This document shows positions 35,324-44,209 of a stretch of DNA of 64,000 nucleotides, in pieces. Source of the stretch: Rhodocyclales bacterium. GTDB taxonomy: Bacteria > Pseudomonadota > Gammaproteobacteria > Burkholderiales > Rhodocyclaceae. The notes under the pieces were generated by a model that saw nothing but the letters and a program-made list of their open reading frames with translations, did no database searches and was not told the DNA's origin. A program made the translations under genes and the position numbers. The stretch covers positions 248,001 to 312,000 of the forward strand of contig JACRPA010000006.1 in the NCBI GenBank assembly GCA_016214145.1, written 5' to 3'. How positions within the stretch are numbered: the stretch's first letter is position 1; every line of letters starts with the position of its first letter.

Positions 35324-35337
35324 TTGACCTGGATCAA
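35324..35337. promoter_or_regulatory. FNR/Anr-like binding site upstream of coxB
   Basis: TTGAC-CTGG-ATCAA matches the FNR consensus TTGAT-N4-ATCAA at 9 of 10 defined positions. It lies about 207 bases before the coxB ATG. Oxygen-responsive control of a terminal oxidase would be sensible, but the promoter itself is not identified. Confidence 0.45.
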
Positions 35338-35543
35338 TGCGGCTTGAAAGAATCGGTATCGCGTGTTAGCGTATCGAAAATTTTAAATCTAAATATTATT
35401 GATGGTCGCGCGATCTGCGCCAGGGGAATTCTGAATGAGTGGTGCCGGCCTGTTCGGGAAGACGTCTTGAGCGTCCTTCCGGCCTGCGTAGCTGCGCCGT
35501 TCACTCGGAACGCGACGGATAACATTCAAGGAGATTGTTTCTG

Positions 35544-36677
35544 ATGGGAATGAATAACAAGACTAAGTCGCGTCTGGCAGGCCTGGCGCTGATGGCCTGG
35601 TCGGGAATGGCGCTGGCGGCCTGGGAGTTCGACTTTCAGACCCCCGCCACCAAGGCCGCGCAGACGGTGATCGACCTGCACGACCTGATGATGATCATCA
35701 TCTTCGTCATTTTCATCGCCGTCTTCGCCGTCATGTTCTATTCGGTGTTTGCGCACCGCAAATCGAAGGGACACCCGGCCGCCCAGTTTCACGACAACAC
35801 CCTGGTGGAGATCGCCTGGACCGTCATCCCGCTGCTGATCCTCGTCGCCATGGCCTGGCCCGCCACCAAGGCGGTGCTCAACATGCGCGACACTTCCCAG
35901 GCGGATATCACCATCAAGGCGACCGGCTATCAGTGGAAGTGGGGCTACGACTACCTCAAGGGGGAAGGCGAGGGCATACGCTTCCTGAGCCTGACGTCCA
36001 CGCCGGCGGAGCAGATTCGCGGCACGGCGCCAAAGGGTGGCAACTATCTGCTTGAGACGGACCGGCATGTGGTGGTGCCCGTCGGCAAGAAAATCCGCGT
36101 GCTGACCACGGCAACCGACGTGATCCACTCCTGGTGGGTGCCTGCCCTGGCGGTCAAGCAGGACGCCATTCCGGGCTATGTGCGCGATACCTGGTTCAAG
36201 GCCGAGAAGGAAGGCATCTACCGCGGCCAGTGCGCCGAATTGTGCGGCAAGGACCACGCCTACATGCCGGTCGTGGTCGAGGTGGTGTCCGCCGAGAAAT
36301 ACACGAAGTGGGTCGAGGAACAGAAGAAACAGATGGCGGCCGCGGCCGATGAGGGCGGCAAGACCTACTCAATGGACGAATTGAAGAGCCGCGGCGAGAA
36401 GGTCTATGCGGCCAACTGCGTCGCCTGCCACCAGGCCAACGGCAAGGGCCTGCCGCCCGCCTTCCCGGCGCTGGACGGCTCGAAGATCGCCAAGGGGCCC
36501 AAGGCGGATCACATCGCCATCGTCCTGCACGGCAAGCCCAATACGGCCATGGCGGCCTTCGGCGGCCAGCTCGGCGACGGCGACATTGCCGCCGTCGTGA
36601 CCTACGAGCGCAATGCCTGGGGCAACAAGACGGGCGACGTCGTGCAGCCGGCCGACATCAAGGCGGCACGCAAGTAA
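35544..36677 (+). CDS. coxB: cytochrome c oxidase subunit II with fused cytochrome c domain
   Basis: A 377-residue protein. A signal peptide ends at ALA-A near residue 28, and two transmembrane helices follow (about residues 50-75 and 92-110). The CuA domain has [14 protein letters not shown] (Cys230, Cys234, His238, Met241). The C-terminal extension contains a heme c motif, NCVACH (Cys292, Cys295, His296), and NTAMAAF as likely Met ligand. The fusion makes this a caa3-like subunit II that takes electrons into its own heme. ATG 35544 follows AAGGAG. It is the first gene of the cox operon. Confidence 0.96.
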   Translation: MGMNNKTKSRLAGLALMAWSGMALAAWEFDFQTPATKAAQTVIDLHDLMMIIIFVIFIAVFAVMFYSVFAHRKSKGHPAAQFHDNTLVEIAWTVIPLLILVAMAWPATKAVLNMRDTSQADITIKATGYQWKWGYDYLKGEGEGIRFLSLTSTPAEQIRGTAPKGGNYLLETDRHVVVPVGKKIRVLTTATDVIHSWWVPALAVKQDAIPGYVRDTWFKAEKEGIYRGQCAELCGKDHAYMPVVVEVVSAEKYTKWVEEQKKQMAAAADEGGKTYSMDELKSRGEKVYAANCVACHQANGKGLPPAFPALDGSKIAKGPKADHIAIVLHGKPNTAMAAFGGQLGDGDIAAVVTYERNAWGNKTGDVVQPADIKAARK

Positions 36678-36706
36678 ACGGAATTCGCGGGATACAAGGA
36701 GACAAG

Positions 36707-38317
36707 ATGGAAGCCACCCACGCTCACGGCGCAGGCCATGCACACGGGGACGATCATTCGCATCGCCCGAAGGGGATCATGCGCTGGATCACCACCACCA
36801 ACCACAAGGACATCGGCACGATGTACCTGTGGTTCAGTTTCGCCATGTTCATGGTGGGCGGGGCGATGGCACTGATCATTCGCGCCGAACTGTTCCAGCC
36901 CGGATTGCAGTATGTCGAGCCGGAGTTCTTCAACCAGATGATCACGCTGCACGGCCTGATCATGGTGTTCGGCGCGATCATGCCGGCCTTCGTCGGCTTC
37001 GCCAACTGGATGATTCCGATGATGATCGGCGCGCCCGACATGGCCTTCGCGCGCATGAACAACTGGAGCTTCTGGCTGCTGCCGCCCGCCGGCATCCTGC
37101 TGACGGCGTCCATGTTCGTGCCCGGCGGCGCCGCCGGCACCGGCTGGACGCTCTATCCTCCGCTGTCCATCCAGATGGGCATCGGCATGGACATGGCCAT
37201 CTTCGCGGTGCACATTCTCGGCATGTCGTCGATCATGGGATCGATCAACATCGTCACGACGATCCTCAACCTGCGCGCGCCCGGCATGCCGCTCATGCGC
37301 ATGCCGATGTTCTGCTGGACCTGGCTGATCACCGGTTATCTGCTCATCGCCGTGATGCCCGTGCTGGCCGGCGCCGTGACCATGATCCTGACCGATCGCC
37401 ACTTCGGCACCAGCTTCTTCAACGCCGCCGGCGGCGGGGATCCGGTGTTGTTCCAGCACATCTTCTGGTTCTTCGGCCATCCCGAGGTATACATCATCGC
37501 CCTGCCGGCGTTCGGCGTCGTCTCGCACGTCATCCCGGCCTTCGCGCGCAAGCCGATCTTCGGCTACACCTCGATGGTGTACGCCATCGCCTCGATCGCG
37601 CTGATTTCCTTCATCGTCTGGGCGCACCACATGTACGTGGTCGGCATGCCGGTCGCCGGCCAGTTGTACTTCATGTACGCCACCATCCTGATCGCGGTGC
37701 CGACGGGGGTGAAGGTGTTCAACTGGGTGGCCACCATGTGGCGGGGCTCGATGACCTTCGAGACCCCCATGCTGTTCGCCCTCGGCTTCCTCTTCCTGTT
37801 CACCATCGGCGGCTTCACCGGGCTTGTGCTGTCGAACACGGCGGTCGACGTGCAACTGCAGGACACCTACTACGTGGTCGCCCATTTCCATTACGTGATG
37901 GTGGCGGGCGCGCTGTTTTCCGCTTTTGCGGCGGTGTACTACTGGCTGCCCAAGTGGACCGGCCACATGTACGACGAGACGCTGGGCCAGTGGCATTTCT
38001 GGACGTCCATCGTCTCCTTCAACATTGCCTTTTTCCCGCAGCATTTTCTCGGGCTGGCCGGCATGCCGCGCCGCATCCCCGACTACGCCCTGCAATTCAC
38101 CGACTTCAACCAGGTGTCGACAGTCGGGGCGTTCGGCTTCGGCCTGAGCCAGTTGCTGTTCCTCTACGTGGTGCTGAAGGCCATTCGCGGCGGCGAGAAG
38201 GCGCCTGCCAAACCCTGGGAGGGGGCGACCGGCCTGGAGTGGACCCTGCCTTCGCCGCCGCCCTATCACTCTTTCGAGGAGCCGCCGGTGCTGACCGAGA
38301 CGAAGGGACACGCGTGA
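36707..38317 (+). CDS. ctaD: cytochrome c oxidase subunit I
   Basis: A 536-residue twelve-helix heme-copper oxidase core. Heme a ligand His is in [12 protein letters not shown]. CuB ligands and the His-Tyr cross-link are in [13 protein letters not shown] and the following WAHHM. The heme a3/a ligands are in [18 protein letters not shown]. It reduces oxygen to water and pumps protons in the inner membrane. It lies 29 bases after coxB with a GGAGA ribosome site. The stop overlaps the small assembly gene (GTGA). The HPEVY glutamate and K-channel context fit an A-type oxidase. Confidence 0.97.
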   Translation: MEATHAHGAGHAHGDDHSHRPKGIMRWITTTNHKDIGTMYLWFSFAMFMVGGAMALIIRAELFQPGLQYVEPEFFNQMITLHGLIMVFGAIMPAFVGFANWMIPMMIGAPDMAFARMNNWSFWLLPPAGILLTASMFVPGGAAGTGWTLYPPLSIQMGIGMDMAIFAVHILGMSSIMGSINIVTTILNLRAPGMPLMRMPMFCWTWLITGYLLIAVMPVLAGAVTMILTDRHFGTSFFNAAGGGDPVLFQHIFWFFGHPEVYIIALPAFGVVSHVIPAFARKPIFGYTSMVYAIASIALISFIVWAHHMYVVGMPVAGQLYFMYATILIAVPTGVKVFNWVATMWRGSMTFETPMLFALGFLFLFTIGGFTGLVLSNTAVDVQLQDTYYVVAHFHYVMVAGALFSAFAAVYYWLPKWTGHMYDETLGQWHFWTSIVSFNIAFFPQHFLGLAGMPRRIPDYALQFTDFNQVSTVGAFGFGLSQLLFLYVVLKAIRGGEKAPAKPWEGATGLEWTLPSPPPYHSFEEPPVLTETKGHA

Positions 38318-38421
38318 ATCCGAAACAGGCTTCCAGCAGCCGCAGGACGGCGCTGATTCTCGCCTCGGTGGCGGCAGCGCTGTTCATCGGCTTCGTCGTG
38401 CGCTACTGGCTGTTCAAGTGA
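38314..38421 (+). CDS. 35-residue cytochrome oxidase small assembly protein
   Basis: A very short gene with a GTG start inside the ctaD stop (GTGA). The product is [16 protein letters not shown] followed by one hydrophobic helix ending VVRYWLFK. Its end overlaps the ctaG start, so it fills the ctaD-ctaG gap exactly. Proteins of this size and layout sit here in many betaproteobacterial cox operons and are annotated as small assembly proteins. The assignment rests on position and the single helix; direct evidence of function is limited. Confidence 0.75.
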   Translation: MNPKQASSSRRTALILASVAAALFIGFVVRYWLFK

Positions 38422-38984
38422 GCATGAACCGCAGCGCCGACAACCGTCGCGTCCTCTTCAGGCTGCTGGTGGTGGCCGGGCTCATGTTCGGCTTCGGCTA
38501 TGCCATGGTGCCGATGTACCAGAAGTTCTGCGAGGTGAGCGGGATCAACAACCTGCTCAATCCGGACGATCCGCTGCGCAACACCCAGGTCGATACCAGC
38601 CGCAAGGTCACCGTCGAGTTCGACGCCAACCTGCATGGGCTGCCGTGGAACTTCAAACCGGGGCAGACCAGTGTCTCGGTTCATCCGGGCGAACTGGTGC
38701 ATGTGGTCTACCGGGTGAGCAACACACGCAATCATCCGGTGACCGGCCAGGCGATACCCAGCTATGGCCCGCAGCTGGCCGCCGCGCACTTCAAGAAACT
38801 GGAGTGCTTCTGCTTCTCGCGCCAGACTCTGGGGCCGGGCGAGTCGAGGGATATGCCTGTCGTGTTCGTGATCGACCCGGCGCTGCCGAAGGATGTGAAT
38901 ACCATCACCCTGTCGTACACCTTCTTCGAAGTGGCGGGCACGCTGGCCGAGCCTGCGTCGAAGCCGATCAGGCCGGGCGTATGA
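38418..38984 (+). CDS. ctaG: cytochrome c oxidase assembly protein, Cox11 type (CuB insertion)
   Basis: A 188-residue single-pass membrane protein. An N-terminal helix (about residues 10-30) is followed by a periplasmic immunoglobulin-like domain with the copper site KLECFCFSRQTL and PVVFVIDPALP. It inserts CuB into subunit I. The GTG at 38418 is inside the previous stop; an ATG two codons later is an equal candidate. The stop overlaps the DUF2970 gene (ATGA). Confidence 0.94.
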   Translation: MSMNRSADNRRVLFRLLVVAGLMFGFGYAMVPMYQKFCEVSGINNLLNPDDPLRNTQVDTSRKVTVEFDANLHGLPWNFKPGQTSVSVHPGELVHVVYRVSNTRNHPVTGQAIPSYGPQLAAAHFKKLECFCFSRQTLGPGESRDMPVVFVIDPALPKDVNTITLSYTFFEVAGTLAEPASKPIRPGV

Positions 38985-39196
38985 ATGGCGGAGCAGTGAT
39001 GGGAGAGCGCAAAGCCGGGCCGCTGCAGGTGCTGAGGACGGTGCTGTCAGGGCTGTTCGGCGTGCGGCACCGCAGGACGCATGAGGAAGACGCCGCGGGG
39101 TTGCGGCCGATCCAGGTGATCGTCGCCGGCGTCGTCGTCGTGGCGGCATTCGTTCTGGCCATCGTGACGTTCGTGCATTTTGTCGCGACAAAGTAG
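38981..39196 (+). CDS. DUF2970 small membrane protein
   Basis: A 71-residue protein with a charged N-terminus, a short amphipathic region, and one C-terminal helix (about residues 45-66, QVIVAGVVVVAAFVLAIV). DUF2970 members are found in this slot, between ctaG and the subunit III gene, in betaproteobacteria. The molecular role is unknown, presumably oxidase assembly or stability. It begins with an ATGA overlap. An internal ATG at 38999 could also serve. Confidence 0.75.
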   Translation: MNGGAVMGERKAGPLQVLRTVLSGLFGVRHRRTHEEDAAGLRPIQVIVAGVVVVAAFVLAIVTFVHFVATK

Positions 39197-39222
39197 AAAA
39201 TATAACGACCTTGGAGGTAGTC

Positions 39223-40071
39223 ATGAATCAGCAGGCATCCCGCTATTTCGTTCCGGATCCGTCCCACTTTCCATTGGTGGGCTCCTCCGCGCTGTTACTG
39301 CTGGCATCGGGCGCCGTGCTTTGGATGAACAAGTTCGCCCCAGGCCCGTATGTCGTCCTGGCCGGCTTCGCCGTGCTGCTGTTCATGCTGTTCGGCTGGT
39401 TCGGCCGGGTCATCGACGAATCCGAGGGGGGCAAGTACAACAAGCAGGTCGATGTCTCGTTCCGCTGGGGCATGAGCTGGTTCATCTTTTCGGAAGTGAT
39501 GTTCTTCGCCGCTTTCTTCGGCGCCTTGTTCTATGTCCGCGTGCTTTCCGTGCCGGATCTGGCAAGCGCGGAGCAGGAGCTTCTGTGGCCCGGTTTCACC
39601 GCGAATTGGCCGAGTGCCGGGCCCAAGTTCGCCGAGCAGTTCACGCCGATGAAAGCCGCGGGCATTCCGCTCATCAACACCTTGCTGCTGCTGTCTTCCG
39701 GGGCTACCCTGACCTGGGCGCATTGGGGCCTGGTCGCCGGCAAGCGCGGCCAGCTGAAGTTCGGCCTGATGCTGACCATCGCCCTGGGCCTGCTCTTCCT
39801 CAGCCTGCAGGTCTATGAGTATGTGCATGCCTATCAGGCGCTGAACCTGAAGCTGACGACCGGCGTCTACGGCTCGACCTTTTTCATGCTCACCGGATTC
39901 CACGGCCTGCATGTGACGATCGGCGCGACCATGCTGCTGGTGATCCTCTTCCGTGTGCTGGCCGGCCATTTCAAGCCGGATCGTCACTTCGCCTTCGAGG
40001 CGGTGGCGTGGTACTGGCACTTCGTCGACGTGGTCTGGCTCTTCCTCTTCGTCGTGGTGTACTGGCTGTAG
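39223..40071 (+). CDS. ctaE: cytochrome c oxidase subunit III
   Basis: A 282-residue seven-helix protein. The family blocks SWFIFSEVMFFAAFFGALFYVRV, THWGL-type ALTWAHW and GFHGLHVTIGA, and the C-terminal WYWHFVDVVWLFLFVVVYWL are clear. It stabilises the oxidase core and completes the three-subunit enzyme. ATG 39223 follows GGAGGTAGTC, a strong ribosome site. A convergent terminator follows at 40108. Confidence 0.96.
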   Translation: MNQQASRYFVPDPSHFPLVGSSALLLLASGAVLWMNKFAPGPYVVLAGFAVLLFMLFGWFGRVIDESEGGKYNKQVDVSFRWGMSWFIFSEVMFFAAFFGALFYVRVLSVPDLASAEQELLWPGFTANWPSAGPKFAEQFTPMKAAGIPLINTLLLLSSGATLTWAHWGLVAGKRGQLKFGLMLTIALGLLFLSLQVYEYVHAYQALNLKLTTGVYGSTFFMLTGFHGLHVTIGATMLLVILFRVLAGHFKPDRHFAFEAVAWYWHFVDVVWLFLFVVVYWL

Positions 40072-40083
40072 GGAATCGCCTGA

Positions 40084-40103
40084 GGGGGCGTAATGCCGCC
40101 CCC
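40084..40103 (+). terminator. GC-rich hairpin after coxC
   Basis: GGGGGCG, six bases, CGCCCCC. It has no T-run, so alone it would be a weak terminator, but it sits directly before the bidirectional hairpin and may contribute to RNA stability. Confidence 0.4.
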
Positions 40104-40107
40104 GGTG

Positions 40108-40144
40108 AAAAGATGCGCCGCACGATGTGTGCGGCGCATCTTTT
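40108..40144. terminator. bidirectional intrinsic terminator, coxC / DUF2909 gene
   Basis: A 16-bp stem (AAAAGATGCGCCGCAC and its complement) around a five-base loop, with A-run and T-run at opposite ends so it works in both directions. The right arm touches the stop codon of the minus-strand DUF2909 gene. It separates the oxidase structural genes from the Surf1-ctaB half. Confidence 0.85.
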
Positions 40145-40340
40145 AGAGCTTGTCTGTGATCAGGCCGGAGTAGTAGCCCGTCGCCAGCAAAACGAAGAGC
40201 AGGATGGACAAGCCGACACGCACGGCGAGGGCCTTGACCATACGCTTGCTGTCGCGGCCCTGGTCGCGGAACAGAAACACCAGCGCCGAAGCCAGGCTGG
40301 CGACGATGGCGATGAGAAATCCGATGACGACGATGCGCAT
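40143..40340 (-). CDS. DUF2909 twin-transmembrane small protein
   Basis: A 65-residue protein with two hydrophobic helices (residues 3-25 and 40-60) separated by a basic loop, FRDQGRDSKRMVKAL. It is on the opposite strand to the rest of the oxidase genes and stops in the shared terminator. DUF2909 proteins are regularly encoded here in betaproteobacteria and are thought to relate to oxidase biogenesis. Function is unproven. The short length is normal for the family. Confidence 0.75.
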   Translation of the reverse strand: MRIVVIGFLIAIVASLASALVFLFRDQGRDSKRMVKALAVRVGLSILLFVLLATGYYSGLITDKL

Positions 40341-40404
40341 GGTTATAATTTCCTTTGCGTCGCAGTCTAGCCTATCGCCTCACCCCCTGCCATAGACGAT
40401 ACCC

Positions 40405-41118
40405 TTGAAAATACGTCCCGCATTTCGTCCCGGTTTCCTGCTTGCAATGCTCGCCCTGTTCGCCGTGGCGATCTCCATCGGCAGTCTCCAGCAGGAACGC
40501 GCCGAGCAAAAACAATCCGCCTTTGACCGGACACAAAGCGCCCGGAATCGTACGCCGATCAATATCGGCGCGGCGCAAGTCAATGCGGTCCTGCTCGACC
40601 AGCAGCCGGCGGCGGTTCGCGGGCGCTGGTTGGTGGAGAAGAGCATTCTGATCGACAACAAGTCCCACAATGGCATCGTCGGCTATCACCTCGTCACTCC
40701 CTTGCGCATCGAAGGGGCGAGCATCTGTATCCTGGTGAATCGCGGCTGGATCGCCGCACCGCGCCTGCGTTCTGAACTTCCGGCACTGCCTGCGGTTGCG
40801 GAAACTGCGGTCGACGTGAAGGGCATCGCGCGCCTTCCGCCTTTCAAGGCGTTCGAACTGGCACCGGATCAGGCCCAGGGCATGGTCTGGCAGAACCTGG
40901 CGCTGGAGCGCTTCAAGGCGTGGTCAGGGCTCCAATTGCAGCCGGTCATTCTGTTGCAGACGGATGCCGCGGGCGATGGGCTCGTGCGGGATTGGCTGCC
41001 GTCGGAAAGCGGCGCCTTGAAACACTGGGGATTTGCCTTCGTGTGGTATCTGACGGCAGCGGCCGCAGCGGTTGCGGCACTCTTTTCCTTTGCTGAGCGC
41101 AGGAACCATGAAGCATAA
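40405..41118 (+). CDS. Surf1 family oxidase assembly protein
   Basis: A 237-residue protein with the Surf1 layout: an N-terminal helix (about residues 10-27), a periplasmic domain with VRGRWLVEKSILIDNKSHNGIVGYH and ILVNRGWIAAP, and a C-terminal helix near residue 210. Surf1 assists heme a insertion into subunit I. A TTG start at 40405 is needed for the complete MKIRPAFRPGFLL N-terminus. The stop overlaps the next gene by 11 bases. If no heme A is made locally, this gene's presence is somewhat at odds with that. Confidence 0.88.
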   Translation: MKIRPAFRPGFLLAMLALFAVAISIGSLQQERAEQKQSAFDRTQSARNRTPINIGAAQVNAVLLDQQPAAVRGRWLVEKSILIDNKSHNGIVGYHLVTPLRIEGASICILVNRGWIAAPRLRSELPALPAVAETAVDVKGIARLPPFKAFELAPDQAQGMVWQNLALERFKAWSGLQLQPVILLQTDAAGDGLVRDWLPSESGALKHWGFAFVWYLTAAAAAVAALFSFAERRNHEA

Positions 41119-41677
41119 ACAGAAACTCATCGTGCTCGGCGTCGGGCTGGTGAGCATCTTCCCGATCATTGCGGCGTTGTATTTCTACTACGTTGCGCCG
41201 CCCAAGGCTCGCATGAATCACGGCGACCTGCTGCAACCGGCGCGCCTGCCGGCGAAGCCGCTGCCTTTGCTCTCCGGCGGTGAGTTCCGCTTCGAGCAAA
41301 TGAAGGGGAAATGGCTGTTGCTGCAGATTGACTCCGGCAGCTGCGATGCGCGCTGCCGGGAAAAACTGTATGCCATGCGGCAGATTCGGCTGGCGCAGGG
41401 CAAGGACATGGTGCGCCTTGAGCGCGTCTGGCTGGTGTCGGACGATGGCCGTCCGGCGCCTGACCTTCTGGCGGAGTACGAGGGAACCCTGGTCGTTCGT
41501 GCGGCAGGAAGCGAGGCGCTGGCCGCGTTTCCGGCACCGACGGATCCCGCCGCCCACCTGTATCTGGTTGACCCGCAAGGGAATCTCATGATGCGCTTCC
41601 CGGAAAGGCCGGATCCGACCCGCATGATCAAGGACCTGCAGCGCCTGCTGCGCCCTTCGCGAATCGGCGCAGGTTAA
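41108..41677 (+). CDS. oxidase-operon membrane-anchored thioredoxin-like protein
   Basis: A 189-residue protein with one N-terminal helix (about residues 8-28) and a periplasmic domain with GKWLLLQIDSGSCDARCREKLY, i.e. a CxxxC pair resembling SCO proteins, and a C-terminal VDPQGNLMMRFPE. It is typical of the unnamed gene found between Surf1 and ctaA/ctaB in betaproteobacteria. It is likely a copper or redox helper for oxidase assembly. ATG 41108 has AGGAA upstream; a frame extending to 41072 is unlikely. Confidence 0.75.
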   Translation: MKHKQKLIVLGVGLVSIFPIIAALYFYYVAPPKARMNHGDLLQPARLPAKPLPLLSGGEFRFEQMKGKWLLLQIDSGSCDARCREKLYAMRQIRLAQGKDMVRLERVWLVSDDGRPAPDLLAEYEGTLVVRAAGSEALAAFPAPTDPAAHLYLVDPQGNLMMRFPERPDPTRMIKDLQRLLRPSRIGAG

Positions 41678-41690
41678 GACCTTATCAATA

Positions 41691-41706
41691 CTGGGTTTAT
41701 TCCCAG
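41691..41706 (+). other. short hairpin between the CxxxC gene and ctaB
   Basis: CTGGG, six bases, CCCAG in the 89-base gap where ctaA would usually be. It may be a weak attenuator. No gene fits in the gap. Confidence 0.35.
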
Positions 41707-41766
41707 GGCGCGTCGTGGTAAATTCCGACCTTTGAATGGGCGGGCGACCGCCATCCAGGGGCTCGC

Positions 41767-42663
41767 ATGAAGGCTTTACCCTCTCCGGAGCATACGCTGG
41801 GATATCGCTTGTACCAGTATTTCCAGTTAACCAAGCCCCGGGTGGTTTCGCTCATCGTTTTCTGTGCGGTGATCGGCATGTTTCTCGCGGTGCCGGGCGC
41901 CGTCCCACCGGTGGTTCTGGTTGCTGCCACCACCGGCATCGCCCTGATCGCCGGGGCGGCGGCGGCGGTGAACTGCCTGATCGAGCAGAAGATCGATGCC
42001 GTCATGGCCCGCACGCGCGGCCGCCCGCTGCCGCGCGGCGAGGTCAACTCCCGGCAGACCCTGCTGTTTTCCGGCGTGATCGGCGGCATCGGCCTGACCC
42101 TGCTGTACTGGTTCGTCAATCCGCTGACCATGTGGTTGACCCTGGCGACCTTCGTCGGCTACGCCATCATCTACACCATCTTCCTCAAGCCGGCGACGCC
42201 CCAGAACATCGTCATCGGCGGCGCCTCAGGAGCCATGCCGCCCATTCTGGGATGGGCGGCCGCGACAGGAGAGGTATCCACCGAGGCTCTGCTGCTCTTC
42301 CTCATCATCTTCGTGTGGACCCCGCCGCACTTCTGGTCCCTGGCGCTCTATCGTACGAAGGAGTATGCCAAGGCGGGCATGCCGATGCTGCCCGTGACGC
42401 ATGGCCCGGAATATACGCGCCTGCAGATCCTGCTCTACACGATTCTGCTTGTCGCGGTGACCGTATTGCCTTTCGTCATCCGCATGAGCGGCTGGATTTA
42501 TCTGGTCTGCGCAGTGCTGCTCGGCGGCGTCTTCCTCTTCTACGCAATCCGGATGAAGCTCGCCTACAGTGACAAGCTGGCGCACAAGACCTTCCGTTAC
42601 TCCATCTGGTACCTGGCCGCGCTGTTTGCCGCTCTGCTGGTGGATCACTACTTCAAGTTTTGA
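41767..42663 (+). CDS. ctaB: protoheme IX farnesyltransferase (heme O synthase)
   Basis: A 298-residue UbiA-family membrane enzyme. The first prenyl-binding motif region is [21 protein letters not shown] and the second is [13 protein letters not shown]-like ([17 protein letters not shown]), with multiple helices. It attaches farnesyl to heme b to form heme o for the oxidase. It starts 89 bases after the previous gene with AGGGG upstream. The companion heme A synthase gene (ctaA) is not adjacent. The stop overlaps the SCO gene (TGATG). Confidence 0.95.
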   Translation: MKALPSPEHTLGYRLYQYFQLTKPRVVSLIVFCAVIGMFLAVPGAVPPVVLVAATTGIALIAGAAAAVNCLIEQKIDAVMARTRGRPLPRGEVNSRQTLLFSGVIGGIGLTLLYWFVNPLTMWLTLATFVGYAIIYTIFLKPATPQNIVIGGASGAMPPILGWAAATGEVSTEALLLFLIIFVWTPPHFWSLALYRTKEYAKAGMPMLPVTHGPEYTRLQILLYTILLVAVTVLPFVIRMSGWIYLVCAVLLGGVFLFYAIRMKLAYSDKLAHKTFRYSIWYLAALFAALLVDHYFKF

Positions 42664-43238
42664 TGGTTCGACTGCTCCTCCTGGCGCTGGCCCTGCTGCT
42701 GGCCGGTTGCGATACCCGGCCGCAATTTGGCAACACTGACATCAGCGCCGCGGATTACGCGCGGGATTTCGCGCTGACCGACCACACCGGCAAGCCTCGC
42801 ACCATGGCGGATTTCCGCGGCAGGGCCGTGGTGATCTTCTTCGGCTACACGCAATGTCCGGACGTTTGCCCGACCACCATGACGGGCATGGCGGAAGCCA
42901 TGAAGCTGCTCGGGGCGGATGCTGCCAAGGTGCAGGTGCTGTTCGTCAGCGTCGATCCGGAGCGCGACACGCCGGAGCTGCTGGCGCAATACGTGCCGGT
43001 GTTCAACCCGAGCTTTCTCGGCCTGTATGCCGATGCGCAGACCATCGCCAGGACCGCACAGGAGTTCCGCGTTTTCTACAAGAAGCAGCCAGGCAGCACG
43101 CCCACCACCTACACGGTGGATCACACAGCCGGCAGCTATGTCTATGACCCCCAGGGCCGGCTCAGGCTCTACATCAAGCATGGCGAGAAACCTGAGGTGA
43201 TCGCCAAGGATATCAAGCTCCTGATTGCCGGGAAGTAG
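42663..43238 (+). CDS. SCO1/SenC copper chaperone lipoprotein
   Basis: A 191-residue lipoprotein. A signal ending LLLAGC (lipobox) is followed by a thioredoxin-fold domain with TQCPDVCPTTM (Cys65, Cys69) and the copper-binding His in YTVDHTAGSYV. SCO proteins deliver copper to the CuA site of subunit II. ATG 42663 overlaps the ctaB stop. It is the last gene of the oxidase run and is followed by the convergent terminator at 43282. Confidence 0.93.
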   Translation: MVRLLLLALALLLAGCDTRPQFGNTDISAADYARDFALTDHTGKPRTMADFRGRAVVIFFGYTQCPDVCPTTMTGMAEAMKLLGADAAKVQVLFVSVDPERDTPELLAQYVPVFNPSFLGLYADAQTIARTAQEFRVFYKKQPGSTPTTYTVDHTAGSYVYDPQGRLRLYIKHGEKPEVIAKDIKLLIAGK

Positions 43239-43281
43239 GCGTCCCCCAAGGGGAGTTCCTGCGGGGCATAGCCCAAAACAA

Positions 43282-43312
43282 AAAGGCCGCTGCGGATCCC
43301 GCAGCGGCCTTT
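43282..43312. terminator. bidirectional terminator between SCO and rpoH genes
   Basis: A 14-bp perfect stem (AAAGGCCGCTGCGG and its complement) with a three-base loop, A-rich on one side and T-rich on the other. It serves the convergent SCO and rpoH genes. Confidence 0.88.
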
Positions 43313-43330
43313 GCCTTATCCCTCGTCAGA

Positions 43331-44185
43331 TCAGACGGCGTGCGCCAGCATGCCTTTCATCTTCTGCATGGCTTTCGCCTCGATCTGGCGGATGCGCTCG
43401 GCTGACACGCCATACTCCGCAGCCAATTCGTGCAGAGTTGCGGCATCGTCCTCGGCCAGCCAGCGCCGCTCGATGATGCGGCGGCTGCGATCGTCGAGAT
43501 GTGCCAGCGCCTGCTTCAGCCCCTCGTCCTGAAGGCGCTCCATTTCACGGTTCGCCAGCGCTTCGGATGGTTCCTCGGCCGGGTCGGCCAGATAAGCGAT
43601 CGGGGCGAACGATTCGTCATCCTCCTCGGCGCTGCCCTCCATCGCGATGTCCCGACCGGACAGGCGCGTTTCCATCTCGCGCACTTCTTCCGGCTTCACG
43701 CCGAGTTGCTTCGCCATGGCGCCGACCTCTTCGCCGCTCATGGTGCTGAGCCCCTGCTTGAGGCTGCGCAGGTTGAAGAACAGCTTGCGTTGCGCCTTGG
43801 TCGTGGCGATTTTCACCAGCCGCCAGTTGCGCAGGATGTATTCGTGAATTTCGGCCTTGATCCAGTGGATGGCGAAGGACACCAGACGCACGCCCCGCTC
43901 GGGATCATAGCGCTTGACCGCCTTCATCAGGCCGACGTTGCCTTCCTGGATCAGGTCGGCATGGGGCAGTCCATATCCCAGATAGCCGCGCGCCACCGAA
44001 ACCACCAGGCGTAAATGCGAAAGCACCAAGCTTCGCGCCGCCTCGATATCGTCTCCTTGGCGAAACTTCCGCGCCAGATCACGTTCCTCTTCCTCCGTGA
44101 GGAGGGGGAAACGATTGGCCGTCTGGATATAACTTTCCAAATTGCCTACGGCAATGGTTACAGGCAGATTCAGAGCATGCGTCAT
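43331..44185 (-). CDS. rpoH: RNA polymerase heat-shock sigma factor (sigma32)
   Basis: A 284-residue sigma factor. Region 2 reads DLIQEGNVGLMKAVKRYDPERGVRLVSFAIHWI, the RpoH box QRKLFFNLR is at residues 132-140, and a C-terminal region 4 helix-turn-helix is YGVSAERIRQIEAKAMQKM. The RpoH box separates it from RpoS and RpoD. It directs heat-shock gene transcription. Its ATG has AGGAGG upstream, and a perfect CIRCE lies 25 bases before it. It is the last gene of ftsY-ftsE-ftsX-rpoH, but the gap and operator suggest its own promoter. Confidence 0.96.
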   Translation of the reverse strand: MTHALNLPVTIAVGNLESYIQTANRFPLLTEEEERDLARKFRQGDDIEAARSLVLSHLRLVVSVARGYLGYGLPHADLIQEGNVGLMKAVKRYDPERGVRLVSFAIHWIKAEIHEYILRNWRLVKIATTKAQRKLFFNLRSLKQGLSTMSGEEVGAMAKQLGVKPEEVREMETRLSGRDIAMEGSAEEDDESFAPIAYLADPAEEPSEALANREMERLQDEGLKQALAHLDDRSRRIIERRWLAEDDAATLHELAAEYGVSAERIRQIEAKAMQKMKGMLAHAV

Positions 44186-44209
44186 ATGATTTCGCCTCCT
44201 GAATTGATT

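Larger units (their letters stand above)
35148..35543. other. 396-base intergenic region between mpl and the cox operon
   Basis: No credible gene is present. It contains a 37-bp direct repeat (35194-35230 and 35262-35298), a 14-bp palindrome between the copies, an FNR-type dyad (35324-35337), an AT-rich stretch at 35376-35402, and a good AAGGAG ribosome site (35528-35533) for coxB. The region is probably the cox operon promoter. Confidence 0.6.

Noticed and set aside
36602-38311. A 569-codon minus-strand frame over ctaD
   Set aside because: It is His/Arg/Glu-rich without domains and is antisense to oxidase subunit I.
36613-38313. A long plus-strand frame in another phase over ctaD
   Set aside because: Only its last 36 codons (38314-38421) are real, as the small assembly gene; the rest is out of phase with the oxidase.
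43331-44185. RpoS or RpoD identity for the sigma factor
   Set aside because: The RpoH box QRKLFFNLR, the 284-residue size and its position after ftsX indicate RpoH.
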